Positions 8,384-17,033 of a DNA stretch of 64,000 nt are shown here, one piece after another. Within the stretch, counting starts at the first letter, position 1; the number at the start of each line of letters is the position of its first letter. The notes beneath the pieces were generated by a model that saw only the letters and a list, made by a program, of their open reading frames with translations, made no database searches and was not told the DNA's origin. Location of the stretch: positions 372,001 through 436,000 of the forward strand of contig CBDCGS010000010.1 of NCBI GenBank assembly GCA_965216915.1. Reading direction: 5' to 3'. Position numbers and translations under genes: made by a program. This DNA is from CBDCGS01 sp965216915. GTDB taxonomy: Bacteria; Pseudomonadota; Alphaproteobacteria; UBA828.

Positions 8384-9070
8384 CTAGAGCCGCTTGCGTC
8401 CCGTGATCATGGACCGCGGCAAGTTCTCGCGATGGACCACGCTTGCGAGCAGAACGCCCGCGATATGGCCGATCACGAGCGCGAGGGAGAGGTTCGCGAG
8501 AACCTCGTGCGCTTCCTCCAGCGCCTCCGCACCGTCACCGTCACGCTCACCGTGTCCATTGTCCTCGCCATCCTCGTCATCGTGCTCGGCATCGTCGTCG
8601 GCTTGGGCGCGCGCAATCAATTGCCAAGCCGCATCGCGTTGGCGCGGCGCGTGCGAACCGGCCGCGTAGAGGCCGGCGGCGGGACCGGCGTGCTCCTCGG
8701 CGCCATAGAGGAACACGCCCGTCACCGATGTCGCGAGGATCGTCACGAGCAGGGCCACCACCATCGCGCCACCGGCCGGGCTGTGGCCGATGTAGCGCTT
8801 CGCCCGAAACAGGAGCAATGCCGGGATGTACGCCAGGATCGTTGCGGGCCGGTAGACGAAATCAGCGAAGCGCGCGTGGCGTGGCCCGACGAAGCCCCAC
8901 GCGATGCGGAGCAGGATGAGCCCTCCCACGACGTAGCCCGCCCAGACGTGAACCGCGAGCGGCTCGTCCTCGACGACGTAGGCGAGGACGAACCCCACCG
9001 CGACAACCCAATGGCTCGCGCGGACGAACGGATCCCAGACGTTGGTCTCGCGGTTCTCGGCGGCGTTCAT
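8384..9070 (-). CDS. cytochrome b561-like membrane protein
   Basis: A 228-residue di-haem b561-type protein of the hydrogenase/b561 group, which moves electrons within the membrane. Likely haem-ligand histidines are in RASHWVVAVG, AVHVWAGYV, EEAHEVLANL and VIGHIAGVLL, one near each of four helices. Between helices three and four lies a very acidic stretch (DDDAEHDDEDGEDNGHGERD), which is an insertion relative to compact family members. No cytochrome c fusion is seen; the cytochrome c gene at 7.0-7.5 kb on the same strand could be a partner, but this is not established. Confidence 0.85.
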   Translation of the reverse strand: MNAAENRETNVWDPFVRASHWVVAVGFVLAYVVEDEPLAVHVWAGYVVGGLILLRIAWGFVGPRHARFADFVYRPATILAYIPALLLFRAKRYIGHSPAGGAMVVALLVTILATSVTGVFLYGAEEHAGPAAGLYAAGSHAPRQRDAAWQLIARAQADDDAEHDDEDGEDNGHGERDGDGAEALEEAHEVLANLSLALVIGHIAGVLLASVVHRENLPRSMITGRKRL

Positions 9071-9158
9071 GGCGGTCGCATCGACGGTGGAGAGCGCGGA
9101 CCCTATCGCTCACCGCGCGCCACCCGACTGATCTGGATCAACGCGCGCGGACCGCCAA

Positions 9159-10262
9159 TCACGCGGCTTCGACGCCGATGTGGTCGAGCGCGAACTCGCG
9201 GAAGGCCTTCACCAGCACCTGATCGAGGTGGCAGGGGCCGAACTCCTTCATCATGTTGAGCGCCCGTTCGGGCGGCAGCGCCGGCTTGTAGGCCCGCTCC
9301 TCGGTCAGCGCGGAATAGACGTCCGCGATCGCCGTGAGGCGCACCAGGTCGCTCAACTCGGCGCCTTTGAGGCCGTCGGGGTAGCCCGTGCCGTCCAGCT
9401 TTTCGTGATGGTGCACGGCCATCTCGACGATGTCTCTGCTGAGGCCACTCTCGCGCAGCAGAATCTCGCGCGAGTGTTCCGGGTGGGTGCGCATGATCTG
9501 TGTTTCGATGTCGTCGAGCTTGCCCGGCTTGTCGAGGATCGCGAGCGGGATGCACGCCTTGCCGGCGTCGTGCAGGAAACCGGCCATGGTCAGCTGCTTG
9601 AGCTCGTCGCCCCGCAGGCCCCGCGCATGGGCGAAGAACGCGAGGGAGCCGCAAACGAACATGGAGTGACGATAGGTGTTGTCATGGTGACGGCGCAGCG
9701 CGCCGAGCCAACGGTCGACATTGGAGACGCCGATCGATTCCTTGATCTTCTCGCACGCCGAGAACACCTCCTGGACGGGCAGCCGCTCGCCGCGGGCGGC
9801 CGTTGCGAAACAATCCTCGAAGCCTTGCTTGGAGGCGCGGAGCGCCGTCTCCTCGGCGGGCTCGAGGGCGCGCCAAGAGGCCTCGACGCATTCGTTGAGG
9901 GCGTGCCTCACGCCGGAGAAAATCGCTGGACAGTTGAGCGGCGCGACGAAACTCTGCGCGCCGAGCGCGGCGACCTGCGCGCGGGACTCGGGGTCGTCAT
10001 GGGAGAAGAAGAACAGCGGTTTGCTGGCCATGCCGCCCATCACCGCGTGCACGACCTCAAGCGCGGTCTCGTCCAATGACGCGAGACAGAAGACGACCGC
10101 CTGGTCGGTGAGCGCCGGCAACGCGTCGACATCGGCGAGCCGGTGTTGGGAGACCGAGAACGCCTCGGCCAAGGCGTCATGCACCGAGCTCGTCAGCCCA
10201 CGGTCATCGGTGAGCAGAACCACCTCGCAGGATGGTCTGATACGGACAACGGGCGCGGACAT
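9159..10262 (-). CDS. HD-GYP domain protein with degenerate receiver-like N terminus
   Basis: A 367-residue signalling protein. Residues from about 190 to the end form an HD-GYP phosphodiesterase domain, with NTYRHSMFVCG, the HD dyad in GFLHDAGKACIP, MRTHPEHSREIL, and HHHEKLDGTGYPDG carrying the GYP signature. Such domains hydrolyse cyclic di-GMP or related dinucleotides. The first 130 residues look like a receiver fold (CEVVLLTDDRG, LFFFSHDD), but a canonical phospho-acceptor Asp is not obvious, so it may be a pseudo-receiver. No cognate kinase is adjacent. Confidence 0.85.
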   Translation of the reverse strand: MSAPVVRIRPSCEVVLLTDDRGLTSSVHDALAEAFSVSQHRLADVDALPALTDQAVVFCLASLDETALEVVHAVMGGMASKPLFFFSHDDPESRAQVAALGAQSFVAPLNCPAIFSGVRHALNECVEASWRALEPAEETALRASKQGFEDCFATAARGERLPVQEVFSACEKIKESIGVSNVDRWLGALRRHHDNTYRHSMFVCGSLAFFAHARGLRGDELKQLTMAGFLHDAGKACIPLAILDKPGKLDDIETQIMRTHPEHSREILLRESGLSRDIVEMAVHHHEKLDGTGYPDGLKGAELSDLVRLTAIADVYSALTEERAYKPALPPERALNMMKEFGPCHLDQVLVKAFREFALDHIGVEAA

Positions 10263-10391
10263 GGTCGGTTGGCTCGGCGTTCCGGCGGATGCAGCGGCAA
10301 GCCGCGAATTATTCCAGCCATTCGTTAACGTTCGCTCGATGGTTGTGACGCGGCACGCCCGACCAACACACCCGGCGTGTCGGGCGACCCG

Positions 10392-11393
10392 CTACTCCTG
10401 CGCCGCGACGGCGGCGCGGAGCTTGCGGCGGTAGGCGTCGGCGATCACCGCGAGGATCATGAGGCCGCTCACCAGGATCAGGTGCGCGTGGTGGCTGAGG
10501 CCAACCTTGGCGAGCCCGTTTTCGATCAGGATGATGAACACCGCGCCCATCACGACGCTCGGCAGCCGGCCGACGCCGCCGAAGATGCTCACGCCGGCGA
10601 TCAGGCAGGCGACGATCGAGAGGAAGGGGTAGCCCGCGGCGATGTTGGGCTCGCCCCCGCCAAGCCGCGCCACGAGCAGCAGCGCCGCGACCGAGCCGAC
10701 GGCCGCGGTGACGACATAGCTCATGAAAAGATAGAAGCGCACGCCGACGCCGGAGACGGTCGCCGCCTCGCGGTTGCCACCGAGCGCGTAGACATAGCGG
10801 CCCATGCGCGTCCACGTGACGAGGCCGAACAGCGCGAGCACGATGCCGATGGTGATCCAGACCGGGATCGGCACGCCCGCCGCGACGCCGTAGCCCAAGA
10901 CCTCGCCAAAGCCGTCGGGGATGCCGTAGACCGACCGCCCGTCCGAGATGAAGAGAATGACGCCGAACACGAGCCACGACACCGCGTAGGTCATCAAGAA
11001 GGGCGGCACACGGAAGAGCGCGACCCCGATGCCGTTGATCACGCCGACCGCGATGCCCGCGCCGAAGCCGGCGGCCGAGCCTGCCGCCATCGCGCCGATG
11101 CCGGCGCCCTCGCCGGACCAGGTGCCGACCATGACGAGCGAGCTGACCACGGAGACCAGCGCGATCAGCATGCCGATCGAGAGATCGATGCCGGCTGTGA
11201 GCAGAACCACCATCTGCGCCACCGAGACGAGCACCAGATAGATCGACTGGCGCGCCACGTTGAACAGGTTCTCGCCGGTGAGAAAGAGATCCGAAGAGAG
11301 CGAGAAGACGACGATCGAGATGAGCAGAAACCACGGCAGCACGCCGCCGCGGACGAAGGCCAAGAGGGCGCCATGTCTGATCGTGCCGAGCAT
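10392..11393 (-). CDS. ABC transporter permease, ribose/simple-sugar type
   Basis: A 333-residue multi-pass permease of the RbsC/XylH family, part of importers for sugars or similar small molecules. The conserved AGIDLSIGMLIALVSVV near the N terminus and the later YALGGNREAATVSGV cytoplasmic coupling segment are diagnostic. It is odd in standing alone: no ABC ATPase or periplasmic binding protein lies on either side. The neighbours are an HD-GYP protein and a divergent lipoprotein gene. It may be a remnant or use components encoded elsewhere. Confidence 0.85.
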   Translation of the reverse strand: MLGTIRHGALLAFVRGGVLPWFLLISIVVFSLSSDLFLTGENLFNVARQSIYLVLVSVAQMVVLLTAGIDLSIGMLIALVSVVSSLVMVGTWSGEGAGIGAMAAGSAAGFGAGIAVGVINGIGVALFRVPPFLMTYAVSWLVFGVILFISDGRSVYGIPDGFGEVLGYGVAAGVPIPVWITIGIVLALFGLVTWTRMGRYVYALGGNREAATVSGVGVRFYLFMSYVVTAAVGSVAALLLVARLGGGEPNIAAGYPFLSIVACLIAGVSIFGGVGRLPSVVMGAVFIILIENGLAKVGLSHHAHLILVSGLMILAVIADAYRRKLRAAVAAQE

Positions 11394-11638
11394 CCGGTCT
11401 CTGCGCGTTACGCCGCGCCTGGGCTAGCGGGCGGCGGCTCAAGTCTCGCGGACGTTAGCACCGCCGGCCCTAGTGCGGTGATAGAAACGGTGCCACGCAG
11501 ACTTGACCGAGCGTTGCGTCAGATACCGCGCGCATAACGCCATCGACAGTTTAGCCGCGATGCGCCATAATCATGGCGTACTCAATATGAACTAAAAATA
11601 TAGGCAGTTTGAGTACGAACGAGGGGGGTGATATCGCG

Positions 11639-12178
11639 ATGATATCCTGTATAGCTAGCTTTAACGGGGTGCCTGCGCTGGTGCGATTATTGTGCGTTGG
11701 GGTTTTGTTCATGGCCCTGGCCGGCTGCGCAATAAAACTGGCGCCGGATTATGATAAGTCCATTGTCGATGGATTGGTCGCTGCAAACAAGGAGACGCTC
11801 ACTCTTTTCGCGAGCGTCTCGGAGGGGGCTCAGGCCGCGACGTTCGATCAGCGGGAGGACACCTACAACAGCATCATTGGTCAATTCGATGCACTGCGGT
11901 TGCAGATTTCGGCGCGGCCGGTTCCCCGGTCTCTCTTCGACAAATGGTTCAACCTCGGGGCAACTTCGGCGGCATCCGCGGAGGAAGTTGACGCGATTGA
12001 AAGAACCGACGCGCCGAGCGAAGACTCGTTGATCGAGGTCATCGATATTCTCACGAGGATGCGTGACGACGACAAGAAGGGCTCTCTCACGAAAAACCAG
12101 CTGGAGGGAGGGTACCGCGGATTTTACGAAATCAATTTCCAGCAAGCACTGACGTACGAACAAGCGCTTGAGCGGTGA
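11639..12178 (+). CDS. putative lipoprotein, unknown function
   Basis: A 179-residue predicted lipoprotein. The N terminus has a hydrophobic run ending in the lipobox LAGC (Cys about residue 30). The mature part is polar and helical, with no family I recognise. The ATG at 11639 is preferred because GAGGGGGG lies about ten bases upstream; a TTG at 11609 also opens the frame. An AT-rich leader (11,570-11,610) probably holds the promoter. It is followed after 17 bases by a 129-residue protein on the same strand, so the two probably form an operon. Codon use is less GC-biased than in flanking genes. Confidence 0.65.
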   Translation: MISCIASFNGVPALVRLLCVGVLFMALAGCAIKLAPDYDKSIVDGLVAANKETLTLFASVSEGAQAATFDQREDTYNSIIGQFDALRLQISARPVPRSLFDKWFNLGATSAASAEEVDAIERTDAPSEDSLIEVIDILTRMRDDDKKGSLTKNQLEGGYRGFYEINFQQALTYEQALER

Positions 12179-12195
12179 AAGGGGGATAGGAAAGG

Positions 12196-12585
12196 ATGTC
12201 GTTCAATATTGATGAGCTAAAGACAGCGATAATCTCATCTCTCACAGAAATCATCGGTGAGGACTTCGAAGCTCACAAGGCGTTTGCAGAAAAGCAAACT
12301 AAAGCGCTGGCCAAACAAGCTGCGTGGATCGCTGTGACGGCGGCGGCGTCCTACGGGAGCCCAAACGGATTCGATGATGAGGAGGAGCGAGACTGGTTCC
12401 TCGATAAGCTCGAGAAGGCGTCGCGGAATTTCGTGAACACAATGGTGGCTCTCACGATTATCACGCTCGAGAAGGCGTGGAACGCTGTTGTTGGTGCCAT
12501 CTGGGGTGCGATCAATGGCGTCGTCGAGTCGGCGATCGGCGTAGCGCTTCCAATTCCCGGGGTGCCCGCGCCAAGCGAAGCGTAG
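12196..12585 (+). CDS. small protein with hydrophobic C terminus, unknown function
   Basis: A 129-residue protein with no recognised family. The N-terminal half is charged and helical (DELKTAIISSLTEIIGEDFE, ERDWFLDKLEKASRNF). The C-terminal half has glycine/alanine-rich hydrophobic stretches (MVALTIITLEKAWNAVVGAI, VVESAIGVALPIPGVPAP), which could associate with a membrane or form a pore-like amphipathic helix. It is downstream of, and probably co-transcribed with, the lipoprotein at 11639-12178. An envelope role, or a bacteriocin-like or holin-like protein, is possible but not shown. Confidence 0.55.
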   Translation: MSFNIDELKTAIISSLTEIIGEDFEAHKAFAEKQTKALAKQAAWIAVTAAASYGSPNGFDDEEERDWFLDKLEKASRNFVNTMVALTIITLEKAWNAVVGAIWGAINGVVESAIGVALPIPGVPAPSEA

Positions 12586-12665
12586 GAAACGGTTGCCCGC
12601 TGACAGACGGGGCGCGGGTAGCGGGTAATAGGCGACATCGAACGAAACTGCGCGGGGCGGCGCGG

Positions 12666-14594
12666 TCAGTCGGGACGGGATCCGGGCGAAAGATGCGACG
12701 CGGCGGCGCGCGCCTGGCGCTCGGATTCGGTCTCGCTCGGCTGTGGCAGCCACTGGTACAGAATCTCTTGCAGCGACGCGCGGTCGAAGGGTTTCGAAAG
12801 GAAATCGTCCATGCCTGCGGCGAAACAGCGCTGCCGGTCCTCCTCGAGCACGTGCGCGGTCAGTGCGACGATGGGCGTTCGCCCGGCGGCTTCGCCCTGC
12901 CGCTCCTGCGTGCGGATCATCGCCGTTGCGTCGAAGCCGTCGAGCGCGGGCATTTGACAATCCATCAGGACGAGATCGAACCGGTCGGCGCGCCAGGCCG
13001 CAAGCGCTTCGAGCCCGTCGTTCGCGACGACGACGTCGCAGCCGAACTGCGCCAACGCCTCGCGTGCGACCTCCTGGTTCACCACATTGTCCTCGGCCAG
13101 CAAAACCTTCGCGTCGAACCGGACATCCGCGTGCGCGTCATCATCGGATGGGCGCGTGCGTGCGGCCTGCGCATGCTCGGTCACGATCGGCATGGTCACG
13201 CTGAACGTGAAGGTCGAGCCTTTGCCGAGCACGCTCCTTGCCGAGATCTCTCCGCCCATCACCTCCGCGAGGCCTGCGACGATCGTGAGGCCGAGGCCGG
13301 TGCCGCCATAGCGGCGCGACGTGGAGCTGTCGGCCTGCTCGAACGGCTCGAACAGGCGCTCGAGCTGCGATCCCTCGATGCCGACGCCCGTGTCCTCGAT
13401 TTCGAAGGTGAGGGTCGCCCGGTCGCCGCTTTCGGCCGTGCTGGACGTCCGAATCTCCACACGGCCGCCGCCCGGCGTGAACTTGATCGCGTTGCTCACC
13501 AAGTTGCCGAGGACCTGCCGCAACCGGTTGGGGTCGCCTTCCACGGTCGCCGGCAAATCCTCGGAGAAAGAGAACGAGAGCGCCACCGACCGCGCGCTCG
13601 CGGTCTCGGAAAAAAGGTCGACGACGTCGTTGACCGCGCCACGTGGGTCGAAGGGCACCGTCTCCAGGTTGACCTTCCCGACCTCGATCTTCGTGACGTC
13701 GAGGATGTCATTGATGACAGCCATCAACGTCCGGCCGGAGTTGCGAATGATCTCGACATGGCGGCTCTGGCTCGCCGTGAGCTCGGATCGCGCCAAAAGA
13801 TCAGCCATGCCGAGCACGCCGTTCAGAGGCGTGCGGATCTCGTGACTCATGTTGGCGAGGAATTGCGACTTGGCGCGCGCCGCCGCTTCGGCGCGATCCT
13901 TCGCGGTGGCGAGCTCTTGGGCCGCCTTCGCCTGCCGGGATTCGCTCTCGCGCAGCACACGCTCGACCTGGTCGCGCCGAACGAGCTCCTCGCTCAACGC
14001 GCGGCGTAGGCGCATGTTGCTGACGAGCGTCTCGTTGCTCCGTTTCGTGAGGGAAAAGAGCGTGCCAACGAAAAGAACGCTGAGAATGCCGAGCGGCAAG
14101 AGGAACTCGTCCCCGGTGCGGATCATCATGCTCGCGAGAGGCAGGACCATGAGTGCCACCCCGATCCAGGCGGCGGGGGCATAGGCGTTGAGGAGCGATT
14201 GGTTCGTGGCCGCACCGCCGAGCAGCACGATGACGAGAAAGCTTTGGTAAGGCGCGTCCGGAGCGAAAAAAATGACCCCCGCGCTTCCCCAAGCGGCCGC
14301 CTGCACCGCCGCCAACGCGGTAAACACGACCAAGGCCTTTCGAACGCTGTCGCGCCACGAGCCCCGATATTTGAGCATGTACCAGAGAGCGAGGCGCGCG
14401 CCGCTGGTTCCGTAGATGGCGACGAGCCACCACGCCATCGCTGCGGTCGAAACGTCGTCCCAGAGAACCCATGCGACCATCGCCGAGACGATCACGCCGC
14501 CAACCGCGCTGAATGGCCATTGGCGGTTCAGCTCGTCGAGTTGATCACGCGCGGTGGTTGGAGCGGACCCGACATCGGATCGATATGCGATCAC
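12666..14594 (-). CDS. membrane hybrid sensor histidine kinase
   Basis: About 642 residues. The N-terminal 190 residues hold five or six membrane segments without a large periplasmic loop, as in MASE-type sensors. A coiled linker then leads to the kinase core: H-box NMSHEIRTPLNG (His about residue 251), N-box LVSNAIKFTPGGG, and G-boxes EDTGVGI and YGGTGLGL. A C-terminal receiver follows, with KVLLAEDNVVNQ, the phospho-acceptor Asp in LVLMDCQMPALDG, and SKPFDR. The GTG start at 14594 is favoured because the extension to 14714 reads like non-coding DNA. No separate response regulator is adjacent. Confidence 0.85.
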   Translation of the reverse strand: MIAYRSDVGSAPTTARDQLDELNRQWPFSAVGGVIVSAMVAWVLWDDVSTAAMAWWLVAIYGTSGARLALWYMLKYRGSWRDSVRKALVVFTALAAVQAAAWGSAGVIFFAPDAPYQSFLVIVLLGGAATNQSLLNAYAPAAWIGVALMVLPLASMMIRTGDEFLLPLGILSVLFVGTLFSLTKRSNETLVSNMRLRRALSEELVRRDQVERVLRESESRQAKAAQELATAKDRAEAAARAKSQFLANMSHEIRTPLNGVLGMADLLARSELTASQSRHVEIIRNSGRTLMAVINDILDVTKIEVGKVNLETVPFDPRGAVNDVVDLFSETASARSVALSFSFSEDLPATVEGDPNRLRQVLGNLVSNAIKFTPGGGRVEIRTSSTAESGDRATLTFEIEDTGVGIEGSQLERLFEPFEQADSSTSRRYGGTGLGLTIVAGLAEVMGGEISARSVLGKGSTFTFSVTMPIVTEHAQAARTRPSDDDAHADVRFDAKVLLAEDNVVNQEVAREALAQFGCDVVVANDGLEALAAWRADRFDLVLMDCQMPALDGFDATAMIRTQERQGEAAGRTPIVALTAHVLEEDRQRCFAAGMDDFLSKPFDRASLQEILYQWLPQPSETESERQARAAASHLSPGSRPD

Positions 14595-14741
14595 GCGGCA
14601 GCCACCATCCTCGGTTTGGCCTGGTCCTGGTTTGTGTGGAATATACGTTCCATTATCTCGCGACCGTAGCGAGCGGTTGGTTAACGGGAGGTTAGCCGTC
14701 AGCGGGCGGCCCACCCCATCGCAGGGCGAAGCCGCGCGGGA

Positions 14742-15572
14742 TCAGCTCAAGAGCGATGCGTAGCTGTCGAGTGCCCTGAGGCAGGCATCCCGGCCGTCCG
14801 AAGGTGCCTCCAGGAGCACACGATCGACGCCGGCCTCGGCGTAGCCCGCGAGCTTATCCGCCTCGGGTTCGGGGCGGAAGAGGGTGACCGAAAGCTCGCT
14901 CATGGGGCGCCCGGCCTCGTCCGCGATGCGGCCGAGCCGGGCCATGCCGTCGACCATGTCGATCCCGCCCCGCGGCAGCCAGCCGTCGCAGAACTCAACG
15001 ACGCGGCGGAGCGTGTGGTCGGTCTCACCGCCCATCACGATCGGCGGATGCGGCGTCTGCAGCGGCTTCGGCGAGGAGTAGACGGGATCAAAGTCGATGA
15101 AGTCGCCGTGGAACTCCGCGGTCTCCTCGGTCCACATCGCCTTCATCGCGAGCACCGTTTCGCGCAGCTGCTTGAAGCGCGTGTTGTAGCGAACGCCGTG
15201 GTTCTCCATCTCATCGACGTTCCAGCCGCCGCCGATGCCGAAGGTAAGGCGCCCGCCCGAGAGGCGATCCACGCTCGAGACGCATTTCGCGAGATTGAAC
15301 ACGTCGTGTTGCGGAACGAGGCAGATCCCGGTGCCGATCTGGAGCGTCGAGGTGACGCTCGCCGCGGCCATCAACGCCACGAAGGGATCGTAGGTGTGGT
15401 AGTACTCCTTGGGCAGTGGCCCGCCGCCGGGCCACTCCGTGTTGCGGCTCGCGGGGATGTGCGTGTGCTCGCACACGAAGAGCGACTCGTAGCCGCGGCT
15501 CTCGAGCTCTTTCGCGAGTTCGGTAATCTCGATCGCGTAATGGGTTGGGAAAAAGTAAACCCCGAATTTCAT
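14742..15572 (-). CDS. LLM-class oxidoreductase, F420-dependent type
   Basis: A 276-residue luciferase-like TIM-barrel oxidoreductase. The opening MKFGVYFFPTHYAI, FVCEHTHIPASR, the GTGICLVPQHD strand and SGGRLTFGIGGGWNVDEM are typical of the F420-dependent subgroup rather than FMN monooxygenases. The methionine at 15572 is used because the longer frame adds a basic, unconserved leader. It would hydride-transfer to or from an unknown substrate with coenzyme F420. A second deazaflavin-type protein is at 43161-43595, but no F420 biosynthesis gene is in the window. Confidence 0.8.
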   Translation of the reverse strand: MKFGVYFFPTHYAIEITELAKELESRGYESLFVCEHTHIPASRNTEWPGGGPLPKEYYHTYDPFVALMAAASVTSTLQIGTGICLVPQHDVFNLAKCVSSVDRLSGGRLTFGIGGGWNVDEMENHGVRYNTRFKQLRETVLAMKAMWTEETAEFHGDFIDFDPVYSSPKPLQTPHPPIVMGGETDHTLRRVVEFCDGWLPRGGIDMVDGMARLGRIADEAGRPMSELSVTLFRPEPEADKLAGYAEAGVDRVLLEAPSDGRDACLRALDSYASLLS

Positions 15573-15665
15573 GCCGTCTCTCCCGTGTGCGGCGCGCGGC
15601 GTCGAGCGCGCGCGTTGAGCGTGGCGCCATCCTCCCGGTTTCACCCGAAAGCACAAGGGCGCGCG

Positions 15666-16370
15666 TCAGTGGTCGGGCGTGGCGATCAGGGTGAGCCGCG
15701 CGACCGAGACCCGCCCCGCCGCATCCCAGCGGTAATCGTAGTGATCGCCCTGGATCACCGGTCGCATTACGAGGGAAGGGCGGTAGAGGCACAGATTCGT
15801 GCCACCGGGGTGGCGCACGCTGTCGTAGACGATGCCGTTCTCACCGGCGCCGCCGGTGGGCCAACGCAGAGCGACGCCGAACGCGCGCGCGGCGGTGTGG
15901 TCCGCCGGATCGTAGAGCGCGGGCTCCTCGCTCGCGAGGCGCCTGATGTCGACCAAGCGGCAATCGACCGACGCGATCAGCTCGCGCACCTGAATGGCTG
16001 CGGGAAAGCCGCCGTCGGAGAGCGCGAGCCGGCGTGTGCTGTGAAACACGGTCTCGGTGATGGCGGTCTCGACGTCGCGTGAGGCATACCAGGCGCCCAT
16101 CCGATGGTCTGTGAAGCGCGCCCCCACCGGATCGGCATGCAGAAACGCCGCCATGACGAGGCTCGCGCCTTCGCCTTGCACGATCTCGTCGTCCGGAAGC
16201 AGCGTGAGCCTGCGGGAAAGAAGAGCGAGCCGGTCGTTGGTCGCGGATTCGAGGAGGAAGGCGGCCCTGAGGGTCTCCGGATCGCTGCTTAGGTCGTCGA
16301 AGACGCCGACGGTTGGGTAGCGGCTCGCGATCACCCGATGCGTCTTGCCCCGGATGCGGCTCCGCTTCAC
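15666..16370 (-). CDS. RES-domain toxin (NAD+-degrading type)
   Basis: A 234-residue RES-family protein. RES toxins resemble ADP-ribosyltransferases and deplete NAD+ in the producing cell. The diagnostic stretch is visible: GARFTDHRMGAWYASRDVET with the following AITETVFHSTRR, and later TGGAGENGIVYDSVRHPGG and LCLYRP. It overlaps the upstream antitoxin gene by four bases (ATGA), the usual layout of a toxin-antitoxin operon with the antitoxin first. The arginine, tyrosine, serine and glutamate of the family core appear conserved, so it is probably active. Confidence 0.85.
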   Translation of the reverse strand: MKRSRIRGKTHRVIASRYPTVGVFDDLSSDPETLRAAFLLESATNDRLALLSRRLTLLPDDEIVQGEGASLVMAAFLHADPVGARFTDHRMGAWYASRDVETAITETVFHSTRRLALSDGGFPAAIQVRELIASVDCRLVDIRRLASEEPALYDPADHTAARAFGVALRWPTGGAGENGIVYDSVRHPGGTNLCLYRPSLVMRPVIQGDHYDYRWDAAGRVSVARLTLIATPDH

Positions 16371-16810
16371 GTCATGCCACGCCAGGCGTCGAGGTAGCGG
16401 CGCACCGCATAAAGATCGTCGATGCTGCCGCCGAGCATCCGCGCGAGCGGCGCGCGCCCGCCAAACGGGATGTCGCGGTTGGCGCTCGTGAGCCAGCGAC
16501 GCCCCGTCTCGTCGTCGGCGAACACGAGCTTTAACCCCTTATGAATGCCAAGCAAGAGAGAGATCCGCTCGAGCTGATCGCGGCTCAGCGGGCCGAGCTG
16601 GCCGCGGCGCCAGTTGTGATAGGTCGGACGCGAAATGTCGCCGAGCAGGACCCGCCGCTCGTCGACGGTGAGCCGCCACATCTCGGCGAGTGCCAGAAAC
16701 AGGCGCACGGCCGCCGGCGACAAGCTCTCGCGCACCTTGGGGTCGCGCAGGGCGTCGGGCGCGAGCGTGTCCGGCGCGGCGTTCGGCGATATCGTTTGAA
16801 GCGTTGTCAT
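16367..16810 (-). CDS. Xre/MbcA/ParS-type antitoxin
   Basis: A 147-residue antitoxin with an N-terminal HTH and a C-terminal toxin-binding (DUF2384-like) domain. The HTH lies around RRVLLGDISRPTYHNWRRGQ. The C-terminal part begins at RISLLLGIHKGLKLVFAD and includes RWLTSANRDIPFGGRAPLAR and the final MLGGSIDDLYAVRRYLDAWRG. It should bind and neutralise the RES toxin, whose gene overlaps its last four bases, and repress the operon. A short AT-rich palindrome just upstream could be its operator. Confidence 0.85.
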   Translation of the reverse strand: MTTLQTISPNAAPDTLAPDALRDPKVRESLSPAAVRLFLALAEMWRLTVDERRVLLGDISRPTYHNWRRGQLGPLSRDQLERISLLLGIHKGLKLVFADDETGRRWLTSANRDIPFGGRAPLARMLGGSIDDLYAVRRYLDAWRGMT

Positions 16811-16832
16811 GGGGCCCGCTATCCAATTCTAG

Positions 16833-16845
16833 ATATAATGTATAT
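16833..16845. promoter_or_regulatory. AT-rich palindrome upstream of the Xre/RES operon
   Basis: ATATAATGTATAT is a perfect inverted repeat with a 3-base centre. It lies 22 bases upstream of the antitoxin start in an AT-rich patch within otherwise GC-rich DNA. Position and symmetry fit an operator overlapping the -10 region of an autoregulated toxin-antitoxin promoter. This is inferred from position only. The rest of 16846-17033 contains no convincing gene. Confidence 0.4.
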
Positions 16846-17033
16846 TTCTGAACAAACCTCTTCAAGGGGAGACGTCACAGCCACCGCGCGAAGTGGCACT
16901 CCAGTAGTGCGGCTTCGCGGCCTACGGTAGTGCGTCAAAGAGGACTCGTGCGGGGGCGGGCGCGCCGGCCGATAGTGCGGCAAGGCGAACCCCTTCTATA
17001 TTTCGGACCTGCCGCCGGGTGTGCTGGCGCCCA

